This document shows positions 1 to 8,455 of a stretch of DNA of 46,865 bases, one piece after another. The notes below the pieces were generated by a model. It searched no databases. It saw only the letters and a program-made list of their open reading frames with translations, and was not told the DNA's origin. The translations under genes and the position numbers were made by a program. How positions within the stretch are numbered: the stretch's first letter is position 1; the number at the start of each line of letters is the position of its first letter. Origin of the DNA: Bog-473 sp035947875 (GTDB lineage: Bacteria; Actinomycetota; Acidimicrobiia; Acidimicrobiales; RAAP-2); NCBI GenBank assembly GCA_035947875.1, contig DASZJQ010000166.1:1-46865 (forward strand), in the 5' to 3' direction.

Positions 1-445
1 TCAGACACGCATCTTCTCGTGCGGTGCATCTCTCCGAAACCGCTTGGGATGATACCTCGGGTCTGACGGCTGCGCCCGAAGACACGTGCACCGGTATCGA
101 TGCGTTGACGTGGGCACCGGCCGCAACTACGGACTCGTCTGGCCGAGCGACTTCCAAAGCCAAGGACACGTCCGAAGGCTCACTCAGGCAACGCCGCCCT
201 CGCGGGGACTCTGTGCAAGACGCGGAGGGTTCTCCGCTTCGTTCGCGCAAGCAAACTCCCCACCCCCAGGTGTGGCAGTCACCCGGGGGGTCTCATCGGA
301 ACAATTATCAGGCACATTCGGTCGCTGGGGTGTACGGGTTGAGACAGATTCCGACGATGACCTACGCGCCTTCTGCACCCTCTGGCACGTGGCGAATAGG
401 CCGTGACGATATCGAACGATCTAGGACAATTTCCCCCGATAAGCA
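1..445. other. Left edge, no supported gene
   Basis: Open frames exist on both strands, but none shows a recognisable domain, a good ribosome binding site or convincing composition. The stretch precedes a tRNA fragment and may be the end of another integrated element outside the window. I see no gene here that I can support. Confidence 0.4.
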
Positions 446-492
446 ACTGGCAGTCAGGAGGTTCGTAGGTTCAAGTCCCATCGCCTCCACCA
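446..492 (+). other. tRNA-Ala(GGC) 3'-half fragment, att-like
   Basis: The sequence runs from an anticodon loop CTGGCAG (447-453, anticodon GGC) through the 3' anticodon stem TCAGG, a variable region, a T arm with TTCAAGT loop (470-476), the acceptor strand CGCCTCC (482-488), A, and encoded CCA (490-492). The 5' half is missing: the bases before the loop do not pair with TCAGG. The T stem has one A-C mismatch. A fragment beginning at the anticodon loop is what tyrosine-recombinase integration into a tRNA leaves at the far end of an element. A decayed second copy lies at 16502-16547. Confidence 0.75.
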
Positions 493-709
493 ACCATCCA
501 AACCAAGCAACGACGTGATGTGTCGAGACATCGGAGACCAGCAGTGCTGTTCGAGATTGTCTGGGGAAATCACACACTCCGTCGGGCGGCCCTCGGACGC
601 ATCGAACTGCGGTTACTGCACACGAAGCGGAGATACACCCAACTTGAGGGCAGAAATTTAGCTTTCGAGCTCCTACGGAGTCGGACTAACCGGGCCTAGC
701 CCTTTGGGC

Positions 710-733
710 CCGAGCGTTTGGGTTCGGATTTTT
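710..733 (+). terminator. Weak intrinsic terminator-like hairpin
   Basis: A 5-bp stem CCGAG/TTCGG (with one G-T pair) encloses an 8-nt loop and is followed by ATTTTT. It would end plus-strand transcripts coming from the tRNA fragment side. The stem is short, so this is tentative. Confidence 0.3.
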
Positions 734-869
734 GCCAGCTCCATTCGGTGATCCCAATTGGCCTATGGCACGAAGTCCTTTGCGCATAATGCGCGTACAG
801 GATCTCCTTAGCTCGTAAGGCAGTTTCCGGCCCGACGACTACCGACGCGGTAAGTATTATTGAAATATT

Positions 870-898
870 TTGCTAGTTTTTGATATCCATAGTAGATT
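870..898 (+). promoter_or_regulatory. Putative promoter of the SipW-type secreted protein
   Basis: TTGCTA (870-875) and TAGATT (893-898) are separated by 17 bp inside the most AT-rich stretch of the region, about 55 bp upstream of the ATG at 955. The assignment rests on consensus similarity only. Confidence 0.35.
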
Positions 899-954
899 GG
901 ATACGTGGGGCCTGGCAGGACTCCTCATTCGACTACGAATTCGAGGTGTTCCTC

Positions 955-1350
955 ATGCGCAACAGGCGAAAGATCACAACCATCCTTGCAATCGGCATTG
1001 CACTGGCCATCGGAGGCGGGGCCTACGCGTTCACGGCGTCGAACACCGTTCCCGCGACAACCGCCGGCGCCGGCGCCGGCGCCGTGTCGGGCTTTACCGT
1101 GACCGCCCTCCATTACTCGCTCGATGCCACCACGCCGGCGAACATCGACTCGTTGACCTTCACGATCAGCCCGGTAGTGCCGAGCGCGGGGGCCGGCAAG
1201 GTCACCATCTCGGCTGCGTTGAGCACCGGCGGCCCCACCAACTACACGTGCTCGACCGATGCCGCCGGCGCAACCGTTACCTGTGCGACAACGAGCCCGC
1301 AGCTCAGCGCCGCGCTGTTGACCGGTGTGACCGTCGTCGCGGCCCAGTAG
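955..1350 (+). CDS. SipW-type signal peptide secreted protein
   Basis: A 131-residue exported protein. The N-terminus has basic residues, a hydrophobic core and the motif GGAYAFTASNT, which resembles the SipW-dependent signal peptide of TasA/camelysin-like proteins (consensus near G..AYFTD.E). The mature part is Thr/Ser/Ala-rich and beta-prone, with two cysteines (YTCS and VTCA) that could form a disulfide. I place the start at ATG 955 because a GAGGTG site sits just upstream; the frame could open at 880, but that would bury the signal peptide. The next gene encodes a signal peptidase of the matching type, so this protein is probably its substrate, perhaps a fibre or surface-layer subunit. 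The export class is well supported; the structural role is inferred. Confidence 0.8.
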   Translation: MRNRRKITTILAIGIALAIGGGAYAFTASNTVPATTAGAGAGAVSGFTVTALHYSLDATTPANIDSLTFTISPVVPSAGAGKVTISAALSTGGPTNYTCSTDAAGATVTCATTSPQLSAALLTGVTVVAAQ

Positions 1351-1460
1351 CCGAGTGGTGCCAGCGCACCCGGTCGAGTCGAGGCGGGCGGACCGAACCG
1401 GGCGTCAAGCGCGAAACCTCGTCTGCTTCGGCCTAATCGGAGGGGAGCTGGAGAAGCACG

Positions 1461-3713
1461 ATGAAGTGGTCGCCAATGAAGATCATCGGCGCAGTCATCG
1501 GCGCTGCGATGGTGGCTGGACTGTGGGTCTTCTTCGCCCCGACGAATCTTGGCGGGTCCACGACCTATTCGGTCACCTCGGGCATCAGCATGCAGCCGAT
1601 GCTCTACAAGAACGACCTGGCGCTCGTCCGAGCCGCGTCCTCGTATCACGTCGGCGACGTAGTGCTCTATCAGAATCAATTGCTGCACAGGCCGGTTCTG
1701 CACAGGATCATCTTGATCCAGAATGGCAACTACTTCTTCAAGGGCGACAACAACAATTTCGTCGACCCCGGCTATGCGACGCGGGCCGAGCTCACCGGCA
1801 AGCTCTGGTTTCACATAGGGGGAGTCGGCGCAGCGCTCGGCTGGTTCGGCAAACCGCTGCATGCCGCACCACTCGCTGGAATTGCCGCGATGGTCGTCGT
1901 CCTTACCGGTGCCACGACGACCAAGCGCAAACGGAGTCGGCGTCGCAGATCCCGCACGTCCAAGAAGCACTTCGAGAGTTCGACGGTCGCTGACAAGGTG
2001 CCTACCGACAACCCAAAGCCATCGACCGACGCAGAACCGCCAGTCGGCGATCGCCGTGCCAGGGCGGCGCAGCCACAAGACCTAGCTTCGGATGGTACGA
2101 GGTCGCCGGCCCGTGAACGGCGATCGGGGATCGCGATGACCCCCCAGCAGCTGAGCGCCCGTCACGCCCCTGCATTTCTTGACGGTCCTACGCCAATGCT
2201 GGCATTGATCGGCGGCTTCCTCGTGATCGCGCTGATTCTTCTCGGAGTGGGCTTCGGGCGACCGCAGCAGAAGGTGGCCCCCCTGCCCGGTGCCTATCAG
2301 CAACTTGGGAGTTTCTCCTACACAGCCGCCGTGAACGCCCCAACCCCCGTCTACCCGTCAGGATTCGTAACAACCGGTCAGCCCATCTATTCGAGCCTCG
2401 TCAACGACGTTGTCGTGCACTTCAAGTACCAGTTCGCCTCGGCGCTCGGCCATCACATCAAGGGGACGATCAAGCTTGATGCGCTCCTCTTGTCCCAGGC
2501 TGATACCTGGCAGCGGCTCTCGACAGTGAAGGCGATCACCGCCTTCAGCGGCGATCGCACCTCGGTGACGAGCTCACTCGCCTTGCAGGACCTGTACACC
2601 CTCATAGCGAACGTGTCGAACCACTCGGGCGACGCTAGTCAAACCTACTCGGCCGATATTCAACCCATCATCCACATCACCGGCACAGTCGACAACAAGC
2701 CAATTAATGCGACCTTCTCGCCCGTACTTCCCTTTACGGTCACACAGACAACGATCACGCTCAACGCCGCCGTTGCTCCTGCCCCTCCGGGGGCGACCTA
2801 CGTCGCGCCCTCCGCCAGCACCGCGCTTGCCGCCACGGTGAGCCCCACGCAGACAGGGAGCATTCCGCACCTCGTCTCCAACGAGATATCCGTAGCCAAG
2901 TACGACGTTCCGGTTCCCCTACTCCGGGTGCTTGGCTTTGTCTTCGGTGCCTTCGCCCTCATCCTTGCGGGGATTCACGAACTCACTCGCCGTCGAAAGT
3001 CGGTGCGAAGCGACGAAGAATTGATCGCGAGCCGACTCCACTCACTCATCGTACCGGTCGTCTCGCTGTCGGCACCGGGGGCTGCCGTCGACGTACCGAG
3101 TTTCGCGCACCTGGCGGGACTCGCCCAGTTTCTCGAACAGCCGATCCTCTATGAGATCAGCGATGGGAATCGGACCTATGCCATCGACGATGATGCGCAC
3201 CGCTACGTCTACCGGCCCTCAGTGGACCTTGACGCCGCACCATCGCCAGCCGCGGTACCAAGGGACGCCAAGGAGCCTTCCAGGCGGACGTCGAGCGGAT
3301 CTTCGTTGCATCGCCGGTCGAAGCGCGCGACGGCGGCGCGTGCCGGCGCCGGGCTCCTTACACTGATCGTGGCGGCAACGCTCGTCACGAGTTTCACCGC
3401 GAGTACGAGCGTTCCGGTGAGCCACGTCGGAACGTCATTGAATGTCCGACAAATCTCCCAACTCACACCGGCTGGCTGCAGCTCACTCGGCGTCACCGCG
3501 ATCCTCGCCGGATCGGGCCACTTCTCGAACACGATCTCGCATACCCTCATTCTCGGGAGCGCAGGCGACGACCACATCAATGACTCAGGCCAAGACGATT
3601 GCATCGTCGGTGGAGCAGGAGGGGATATCGTCAACGCCACTTCAACGGACGTCTGCATCATCGGTCCAACGCCTGGAGCGGCCTACCACCTGTGCACAAC
3701 CAGAACGTCATGA
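1461..3713 (+). CDS. SipW/ER-type signal peptidase I with DUF5305-like and RTX-like regions
   Basis: A 750-residue multidomain membrane protein. Residues 7-27 form a first membrane segment. The S26 peptidase region follows, with nucleophile Ser43 in GISMQP, His81 in VLHRI (a Ser/His rather than Ser/Lys dyad, as in ER and SipW enzymes) and KGDNN at 94-98. A second membrane segment lies near 136-150. After a basic Arg/Lys linker comes another membrane span (about 233-257) and an extracytoplasmic beta-rich domain that I read as DUF5305, a family known next to archaeal-type signal peptidases. Two more membrane segments follow, and the C-terminus has glycine/aspartate repeats like RTX calcium-binding units (GSAGDDHI, GGAGGDIV). 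Most signal peptidases are 180-250 residues, so this fusion is unusual. The ATG at 1461 has an upstream CTGGAG. The domain order is visible; the DUF5305 name is from memory. Confidence 0.8.
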   Translation: MKWSPMKIIGAVIGAAMVAGLWVFFAPTNLGGSTTYSVTSGISMQPMLYKNDLALVRAASSYHVGDVVLYQNQLLHRPVLHRIILIQNGNYFFKGDNNNFVDPGYATRAELTGKLWFHIGGVGAALGWFGKPLHAAPLAGIAAMVVVLTGATTTKRKRSRRRRSRTSKKHFESSTVADKVPTDNPKPSTDAEPPVGDRRARAAQPQDLASDGTRSPARERRSGIAMTPQQLSARHAPAFLDGPTPMLALIGGFLVIALILLGVGFGRPQQKVAPLPGAYQQLGSFSYTAAVNAPTPVYPSGFVTTGQPIYSSLVNDVVVHFKYQFASALGHHIKGTIKLDALLLSQADTWQRLSTVKAITAFSGDRTSVTSSLALQDLYTLIANVSNHSGDASQTYSADIQPIIHITGTVDNKPINATFSPVLPFTVTQTTITLNAAVAPAPPGATYVAPSASTALAATVSPTQTGSIPHLVSNEISVAKYDVPVPLLRVLGFVFGAFALILAGIHELTRRRKSVRSDEELIASRLHSLIVPVVSLSAPGAAVDVPSFAHLAGLAQFLEQPILYEISDGNRTYAIDDDAHRYVYRPSVDLDAAPSPAAVPRDAKEPSRRTSSGSSLHRRSKRATAARAGAGLLTLIVAATLVTSFTASTSVPVSHVGTSLNVRQISQLTPAGCSSLGVTAILAGSGHFSNTISHTLILGSAGDDHINDSGQDDCIVGGAGGDIVNATSTDVCIIGPTPGAAYHLCTTRTS

Positions 3714-4065
3714 CCCTCTAAAACGCTTCTGTTGAGCGGTCGTCGATCCTTGGAGCGCCTGGTCAAGGGTGTCCGTTGTCGACCATGTCTCACCGGAGCC
3801 GCCGAAAAGACTTCGAAATCGCAAGACGGCCACGGGTCGAGAGGTGCTCGGTAGAAACTTCGATGCCCCATGGCATCGACGCACAAAGGCGCTGAAACTG
3901 CTCCGTCGTCCTCTGCCATGTTGGGGCGTGTGTGGGCACTGGGCTTTAAGACCATGGGAGACGCGTGACCGAGTACCTCATTGGCTACTTTGGTCGCGAC
4001 ACCTGACGTCGCGCCAAGATTGCGAGTCCGGTGCTATGCCTGCCCGTTGAGCCAGGAGGTAGTGG
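3714..4065. other. Intergenic, no gene seen
   Basis: The only sizeable plus-strand frame here has unusual composition and no recognisable motif. The last bases contain a strong CAGGAGG ribosome binding site for the VOC gene at 4066. Confidence 0.5.
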
Positions 4066-4449
4066 ATGTCACAACCAGTAGTGCACTTTGAGGTCGTGGG
4101 CAAGGATCCGACGCGCCTCCGGAAGTACTTCAGCGAACTCTTCGGCTGGGAATTCGACGTGCCCTCACCGGTAGCGCGGGAGGTATCAGAACCGGAGAGC
4201 TATGGGTTTCTGAACCTGGTTACCTCCGAAGGTGGGACAGGCATCCCCGGTGGTGTCGGAGGCGGCCCGGGTTTTGAAAGTCATGCTGTCTTCTACGTTG
4301 GCGTGCCGGACGTTGAGGCTGCGTTGCTGCGCGCCGAAGAGCTCGGAGGTACACGGGTCATGGGTCCGGCGACATCACCGAATGGCCTCGTCGTCGGTCA
4401 TTTCACAGACCCAGAAGGCACGCTTATGGGCGTTGCCGGGGTCGCATGA
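4066..4449 (+). CDS. VOC (glyoxalase/bleomycin-resistance fold) family protein
   Basis: A 127-residue protein with the two beta-alpha-beta-beta-beta halves of the vicinal oxygen chelate fold. It opens with VVHFEVVGKDP and a FSELFGWEF helix, and ends with the usual HFTDPEGTLMGV strand. Metal ligands could be His7 and the late Glu of DPEG, but the substrate cannot be read from sequence. CAGGAGG 6-8 bases upstream fixes the ATG. The gene stands alone and converges on the STAS gene 39 bp away. Many such proteins are of unknown substrate; I assign only the fold. Confidence 0.85.
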   Translation: MSQPVVHFEVVGKDPTRLRKYFSELFGWEFDVPSPVAREVSEPESYGFLNLVTSEGGTGIPGGVGGGPGFESHAVFYVGVPDVEAALLRAEELGGTRVMGPATSPNGLVVGHFTDPEGTLMGVAGVA

Positions 4450-4488
4450 CAACTCGCCTGGCGCGACGCAATCCCTCGACATGGAGCA

Positions 4489-4878
4489 TCAGCGAGGCAT
4501 TGGAAGCAATCTGCCCTCGACTCTATTCAGTAGAAGGTGCGTCAGCCCCGTGATACCGAAGAGCTTCAGCGCCATCGGTGAGGCGTTGAACACGACCAGC
4601 GAGCCGCCCGAGTCATTCAAGTCTCTCCAGTGTTGGACGAGCACGGACATACCAGCGGAGTCGAGATAGGTGAGCTCAGCCATGTCGATCTCGACATCAG
4701 CCGTGCCATGCAGTAGGGGACTGTCGAGAGACGCCCTGAGCATCGGTGCAGTTGCGAGATCGAGTTCGCCAGAAAGTGCCACGACGACGCGGCTGTCGAA
4801 CTCGAACTGGATGACCTCCGCCCGGAACTGGATACATTCGGTCGGGAATGCCTCACGACGGTGAGGATTTGAGGACAT
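4489..4878 (-). CDS. STAS-domain anti-sigma factor antagonist
   Basis: A 129-residue single-domain STAS protein. The hallmark is ALSGELDLATAP followed by YLDSAGMSVL, in which Ser74 is the residue normally phosphorylated by an anti-sigma kinase. In SpoIIAA/RsbV-type partner switching the unphosphorylated form binds and removes the anti-sigma factor. No kinase or sigma gene is adjacent, so the partner is probably encoded elsewhere. The N-terminal 20 residues are an extension before the domain. The start ATG has only a weak ribosome binding site. Confidence 0.85.
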   Translation of the reverse strand: MSSNPHRREAFPTECIQFRAEVIQFEFDSRVVVALSGELDLATAPMLRASLDSPLLHGTADVEIDMAELTYLDSAGMSVLVQHWRDLNDSGGSLVVFNASPMALKLFGITGLTHLLLNRVEGRLLPMPR

Positions 4879-5205
4879 AGCTGTACTTCACAATCAGGCC
4901 CCGAGCCAGAGTTGGCGGAAGCTACCGGGGTCTGGGGCAACAAAGGACCGAACGAAGGCTGGCTGTTCGGCTGCAATGAGCGTAGCGCCTCCACGTTGCG
5001 ACTGGATGAGGATTCGCCTCGCGCCCAACAGCAGGAGTGCCTGCAGACCCGACCCAGGGAGGTCCGCCATGGGGATCCAGGCCGTAAGGACCGGAGTGCG
5101 ATATCAATCGTGAAACGGAAACGTAGGTCCGTCAAACCGAAACGTACGTCCACATTCACCCACGGCATCGGCGCCCAGCACCTGAGTTTTCAACGGAGCC
5201 GTACG
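4879..5205. other. Gene-free gap with degenerate direct repeat
   Basis: No supported gene. The stretch contains an imperfect direct repeat at 5113-5151, listed separately. It separates two minus-strand genes that are probably transcribed independently. Confidence 0.5.
5113..5151. repeat. Two 18-bp direct repeats, possible IS end remnant
   Basis: AAACGGAAACGTAGGTCC (5113-5130) and AAACCGAAACGTACGTCC (5134-5151) match at 16 of 18 positions with a 21-bp period. A related CCGTACGTC occurs near 5199. Repeated short motifs of this kind are found at the ends of IS21-like elements, but no transposase gene is nearby, so the origin is conjecture. Confidence 0.45.
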
Positions 5206-6681
5206 TCAGACCTTGATCGCCGGCGACGTGGCCAGCACGGCCCCGGAAGCATCGAGGGCACGGGCCGCCACGTAGGAGGCGCTGCCCACCCCCCGGATCA
5301 ACGTCTCGAACCCGGTCCGCGGCGCGGCCGCGACAGGGGCCAGCTCCGAGGGGCCCCCACCCGCGAGGGCCTGCCAGGTGGCGGTCTCGGTGGACCCGTT
5401 CCAGCTGGCGTAGACGGTCAGGTGCCCTACCCCATCGCGGCTCACGGCCACCGCCGGAGCCTCGGTGGGCGTACCGATCCAGGGGAAGCGGAAAGCTCGG
5501 TAGGACTGGCCCTCGGCAAACTCCGCGTCGAGGACTAGCGTGCCGTCGTTTCTGAACTCGGTGTAATACGGCTCGGACCCCCAGCCCACCAGCACGTCGC
5601 CGTTGGGCAGCACCTGGAGGCTGCCCTGGCTTCCGGCAAGGAGCTTGTTGGCTGGGTGGTGGTACTGCGCAACCAGCTGCGCCGTCATCGCCGTCTCGTC
5701 GACGTTCAGTGTGAGGCCGCGAGACTGTTTCGCCTCGGGCGGGTCGCCCTCGTCGTCGAAGAGCGTGATGATGTCATCGGGGTGCCCCCGGGCGTCGTGC
5801 TGCCAGGCAAAGCGCACCCCGTCGCCCAGGGTGAAGTCGTTCTTCTTACCGGCGAGCCGCCAAATGATCCGGCCAGTTACCGGGTCCAGTTTGTAGATTG
5901 TCCACGTGTTGCGGGCCGAGACGAGCAGCTTGCCGTCAGCCGTTGTGTCGATCGAGTTGACGTGAACCGGGTCGAAGGGGGCGGTTGAGGAGGCGGAGTA
6001 GGCCGAGTAGGACTCGGACAGGGCGATGTGGTCCCTGCTGCGCCAGTTGAATACCAGGTCGCCGGTGGCGAGGTCGAGACCCTGGATCGTGGCGTCGAGA
6101 GCTCTGCCACTTTTCGGGCCGCTCACGCTCCGGAGGTCGGTGGTGAACGTCTCATACGCGGTGAAGTAGGCCGTGCCGTCTCCGGTGATAAGGAACTCGT
6201 GGAGGTCGGCGGGCAGCCCGTGGCGCGCCGTCACCCGCATGAGCTGGCGATAGGAGCTGTCCATGACGATATACTCGCCTTCCTGGCCGACCCCGTACGA
6301 AGCGACCTCACCCTGCCACCACGAGAGCACGGGTAGGCCTCGGTACCGCTGCACCCGGAGGTTGGTGCTGGCATGGGGCACCGGATGGATCCAGATCGGC
6401 TCGCCGACGTTGTCGACGATCAACGGGCCCCCCGGGGTGACGAAAAGGTAACCCGGAGCCGGGAGCCCGGCCGGACCGGTGACTGTGATGAGAGGGGCCT
6501 TGAGGTCCGGCCGAGTCCGGTAGGAAGCGGTCACGGGTTTGGCCGTTTTGGCCGTTTTGGCCGTTTTGGCCGTTTTAGCAGTTTGCGACGGCGCCCCACA
6601 GCCGGCCAGAGCGGCAGCGCCTAGCGTCCCGGCGGCACACGCCAGGAACTGACGGCGCGAGTACGGAGAGCTCTGGATCAC
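5206..6681 (-). CDS. Arylsulfotransferase-like (ASST) lipoprotein
   Basis: About 491 residues. The N-terminus reads SRRQFLACAAGTLGAAALAGC, a Tat-like twin arginine plus a lipobox-type cysteine, so export and lipid anchoring are likely. A low-complexity linker of repeated Lys-Thr-Ala follows. The body is a six-bladed-propeller type ASST_2-like domain with repeated DG..L/NGD.. blade turns, and motifs such as PADLHEF and WQHDARGHP that carry the histidines expected in this family. Known ASST enzymes move sulfate between phenols, but many members are uncharacterised, so the reaction is inferred. The frame stays open to 6894; I use the GTG at 6681 (TTG at 6687 also possible) because it places the signal peptide at the N-terminus. 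Confidence 0.7.
   Translation of the reverse strand: MIQSSPYSRRQFLACAAGTLGAAALAGCGAPSQTAKTAKTAKTAKTAKPVTASYRTRPDLKAPLITVTGPAGLPAPGYLFVTPGGPLIVDNVGEPIWIHPVPHASTNLRVQRYRGLPVLSWWQGEVASYGVGQEGEYIVMDSSYRQLMRVTARHGLPADLHEFLITGDGTAYFTAYETFTTDLRSVSGPKSGRALDATIQGLDLATGDLVFNWRSRDHIALSESYSAYSASSTAPFDPVHVNSIDTTADGKLLVSARNTWTIYKLDPVTGRIIWRLAGKKNDFTLGDGVRFAWQHDARGHPDDIITLFDDEGDPPEAKQSRGLTLNVDETAMTAQLVAQYHHPANKLLAGSQGSLQVLPNGDVLVGWGSEPYYTEFRNDGTLVLDAEFAEGQSYRAFRFPWIGTPTEAPAVAVSRDGVGHLTVYASWNGSTETATWQALAGGGPSELAPVAAAPRTGFETLIRGVGSASYVAARALDASGAVLATSPAIKV
6541..6576. repeat. 9-bp tandem repeat encoding Lys-Thr-Ala units
   Basis: Four perfect copies of GGCCGTTTT in tandem. In the minus-strand gene they encode the Ala-Lys-Thr linker after the lipobox. 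In-frame 9-bp units can change linker length by slippage without shifting the frame. Confidence 0.85.
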
Positions 6682-6965
6682 AATCAAGGGAGATGCTATC
6701 GACTGGCGCAAATCAATCGACAGGTTGTACCTCCCGCGGAGTATCGATCGCCGACTTCCGCACCTACGCCTCGAGGACAATGAGGATGTCCCGCACGGGA
6801 CCGCGGGTGAGGAAGACGAGGCACGAGAAGGCGGTCGGGAGTCGAACCTGGCTGGGTCTCGTCGGGCCCCATAGGACCCGAACCTCGGATTCAAGCTTGA
6901 ACCAGGTCCACCCGGCGCTTCGTCTCACGAATCACGACGACTCCTGAAGACCGTAGTGTGGACTC

Positions 6966-7889
6966 GTGCGCGACGAGGCACTCCACGATGTGGTCGTGAT
7001 CGGAGCCGGCGCGGCGGGCGTGAGCGCGGCGATCGAGTGCTTCGACATTCAGCTCGACGTGGTGGTGCTCGAGGCCACCAGCAAGGTTGGGGGCCAGATC
7101 GACCAGATCCCCCACACCGTGCGCAACGTCGCGACGGCGCTCGAAGGCAACGATGCACTCGTCGACGCACTGGCGCGCCATGCCTCAATCGTGGGTGAAC
7201 GCCTGAAGTTCGAACAGACGGTGACTCGAATCGATCTTGCCGCCGGGCTCGTCGACGCTGGTGCGCACCGATACCGAACCAGGAGTGTCCTGGTGGCAAC
7301 CGGGTCGTGCCGACGAGAGCTCGAGAATGCACCCGACGGTTCATTCGGAGGGGACGTGACCTACCTGGTGGAGCCCCATCTGGCACGATTCGCCGGCCTG
7401 CCGATGGCGGTTTTCGGCGGTGGGGACAGCGCCGCGCTCGACGCTTTGGCGCTGGCCGCGACGGGATCGCCGGTGACGCTTGTTCATCGCTCGCCCCTCC
7501 TCACGGCGAGGCGGGACCTCGTCGAACGCGTCCAAGCGGAGGGTCGAATCACCGAGTTGGCAGGGTGGACTCTCGACAGGCTCGTTGGGTCGGACCGCCT
7601 TCAAGGGATCGACGTGTCGGACTCCGGCACCGGCGAGCACCATCGGCTCGACGTCCGTGGGGTTGTCTTCAAGCTCGGACGAGAGCAACGTGTCGACCTG
7701 GTGCGCGACCAATTGAACCTCGGCGTACGCGGCGGAATCGCAGTCGACGCCGAACTCCGCACTTCGGATCCGCGGACGTTCGCTGCCGGGGATGTGGTTG
7801 AAGGCGCGTACGAACGCATCGCCACGGCGGTGGGCCAGGGTTCGCTCGCGGCCCGTTCGATCGTCACGTACCTTAAGTCTTCTCCATGA
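6966..7889 (+). CDS. Thioredoxin-reductase-like FAD/NAD(P) oxidoreductase
   Basis: A 307-residue two-dinucleotide-domain flavoprotein. FAD binding is shown by VVIGAGAAG (residues 10-18) and the late TFAAGDVVEG motif, and NAD(P)H binding by AVFGGGDSAALDAL. Thioredoxin reductase proper has a CxxC just before that GDSA helix; here it is absent, so the protein resembles ferredoxin/flavodoxin-NADP reductases of the TrxR-like type. The start is GTG 6966. The last codon overlaps the ATG of the DUF4254 gene (ATGA), which indicates an operon and translational coupling. The electron acceptor is unknown. Confidence 0.85.
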   Translation: MRDEALHDVVVIGAGAAGVSAAIECFDIQLDVVVLEATSKVGGQIDQIPHTVRNVATALEGNDALVDALARHASIVGERLKFEQTVTRIDLAAGLVDAGAHRYRTRSVLVATGSCRRELENAPDGSFGGDVTYLVEPHLARFAGLPMAVFGGGDSAALDALALAATGSPVTLVHRSPLLTARRDLVERVQAEGRITELAGWTLDRLVGSDRLQGIDVSDSGTGEHHRLDVRGVVFKLGREQRVDLVRDQLNLGVRGGIAVDAELRTSDPRTFAAGDVVEGAYERIATAVGQGSLAARSIVTYLKSSP

Positions 7890-8455
7890 CGGCGTCTGGC
7901 CTCCCTACGGCGGAGACGATCCTCGGCGCTCTCCTGCACCCGCCGGTACCAAGAACTACAAATCCATCCGACGAGGAACTTGCCGTAATCATGCAACCGA
8001 TTCTCGCCCTGCACCGCAGCAACCGCGACCAGTGGGATCGCGAAGATGACGCCCGCCGAGATCAGGCGGACGCCATCATGGTTGCCGCCGCCAAACGCGA
8101 CATTGACCAGCTGAACGGCGCCCGTCACGGTTACATCGAAGCGATCGACCGGGCGATCGCGGGCGCGATCAGACCATGTGAAGACGCACCGTTGGTGACC
8201 GAGAGCCCGGGCATGGCCATCGACCGCTTATCGGTGCTCGTGATCCGACTCGCATCGACCGAGGCCAGGGTGGCTGCGGGAACAATCGAGGCCGGCCTCT
8301 ACACCGCACGCCTACCCCAATTGCGGCGTCAACTCGAGGCACTCGAGGAGGCGATAGCCACCTTGCTCGACGACCTGGCCAAGGGCACCCGGCGGTTCCT
8401 TGCGCACGAGAGCCTCAAACTCTACGGTCCGGAAGACTCCGGACGAGCTGGCTGA
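7886..8455 (+). CDS. DUF4254 family protein
   Basis: A 189-residue, mainly helical soluble protein. Residues about 43-90 carry the family core HRSNRDQWDREDDARR and KRDIDQLNGARHGYIEAID. From memory, DUF4254 proteins are common in glycan or lipopolysaccharide gene clusters beside GT9 glycosyltransferases, and one such GT9 gene lies on the opposite strand just beyond the propeller gene. Biochemical function is not known to me. The start overlaps the reductase stop by 4 bases. The 3' end overlaps the convergent propeller gene by 41 bases, an unusually long tail-to-tail overlap. Confidence 0.8.
   Translation: MTASGLPTAETILGALLHPPVPRTTNPSDEELAVIMQPILALHRSNRDQWDREDDARRDQADAIMVAAAKRDIDQLNGARHGYIEAIDRAIAGAIRPCEDAPLVTESPGMAIDRLSVLVIRLASTEARVAAGTIEAGLYTARLPQLRRQLEALEEAIATLLDDLAKGTRRFLAHESLKLYGPEDSGRAG

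Larger units (their letters stand above)
493..954. other. Intergenic region, no gene seen
   Basis: No convincing coding frame. It contains a weak terminator-like hairpin near 710-733 and, at 845-900, a clearly AT-rich patch next to the SipW-type secreted protein gene that probably holds its promoter. Confidence 0.5.

Noticed and set aside
446..492. Functional tRNA gene
   Set aside because: The 5' acceptor, D arm and 5' anticodon stem are missing, so it is only a 3' fragment.
3769..4050. Plus-strand open frame of 93 codons before the VOC gene
   Set aside because: Trp/Arg-rich composition, no ribosome binding site and no similarity to known families that I can see.
6830..6900. tRNA-like T arm on the minus strand (AGGTTCGACTCCC)
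   Set aside because: The T-loop consensus is present, but the stems do not pair, no anticodon arm or CCA end was found, and the sequence lies in a divergent promoter region.
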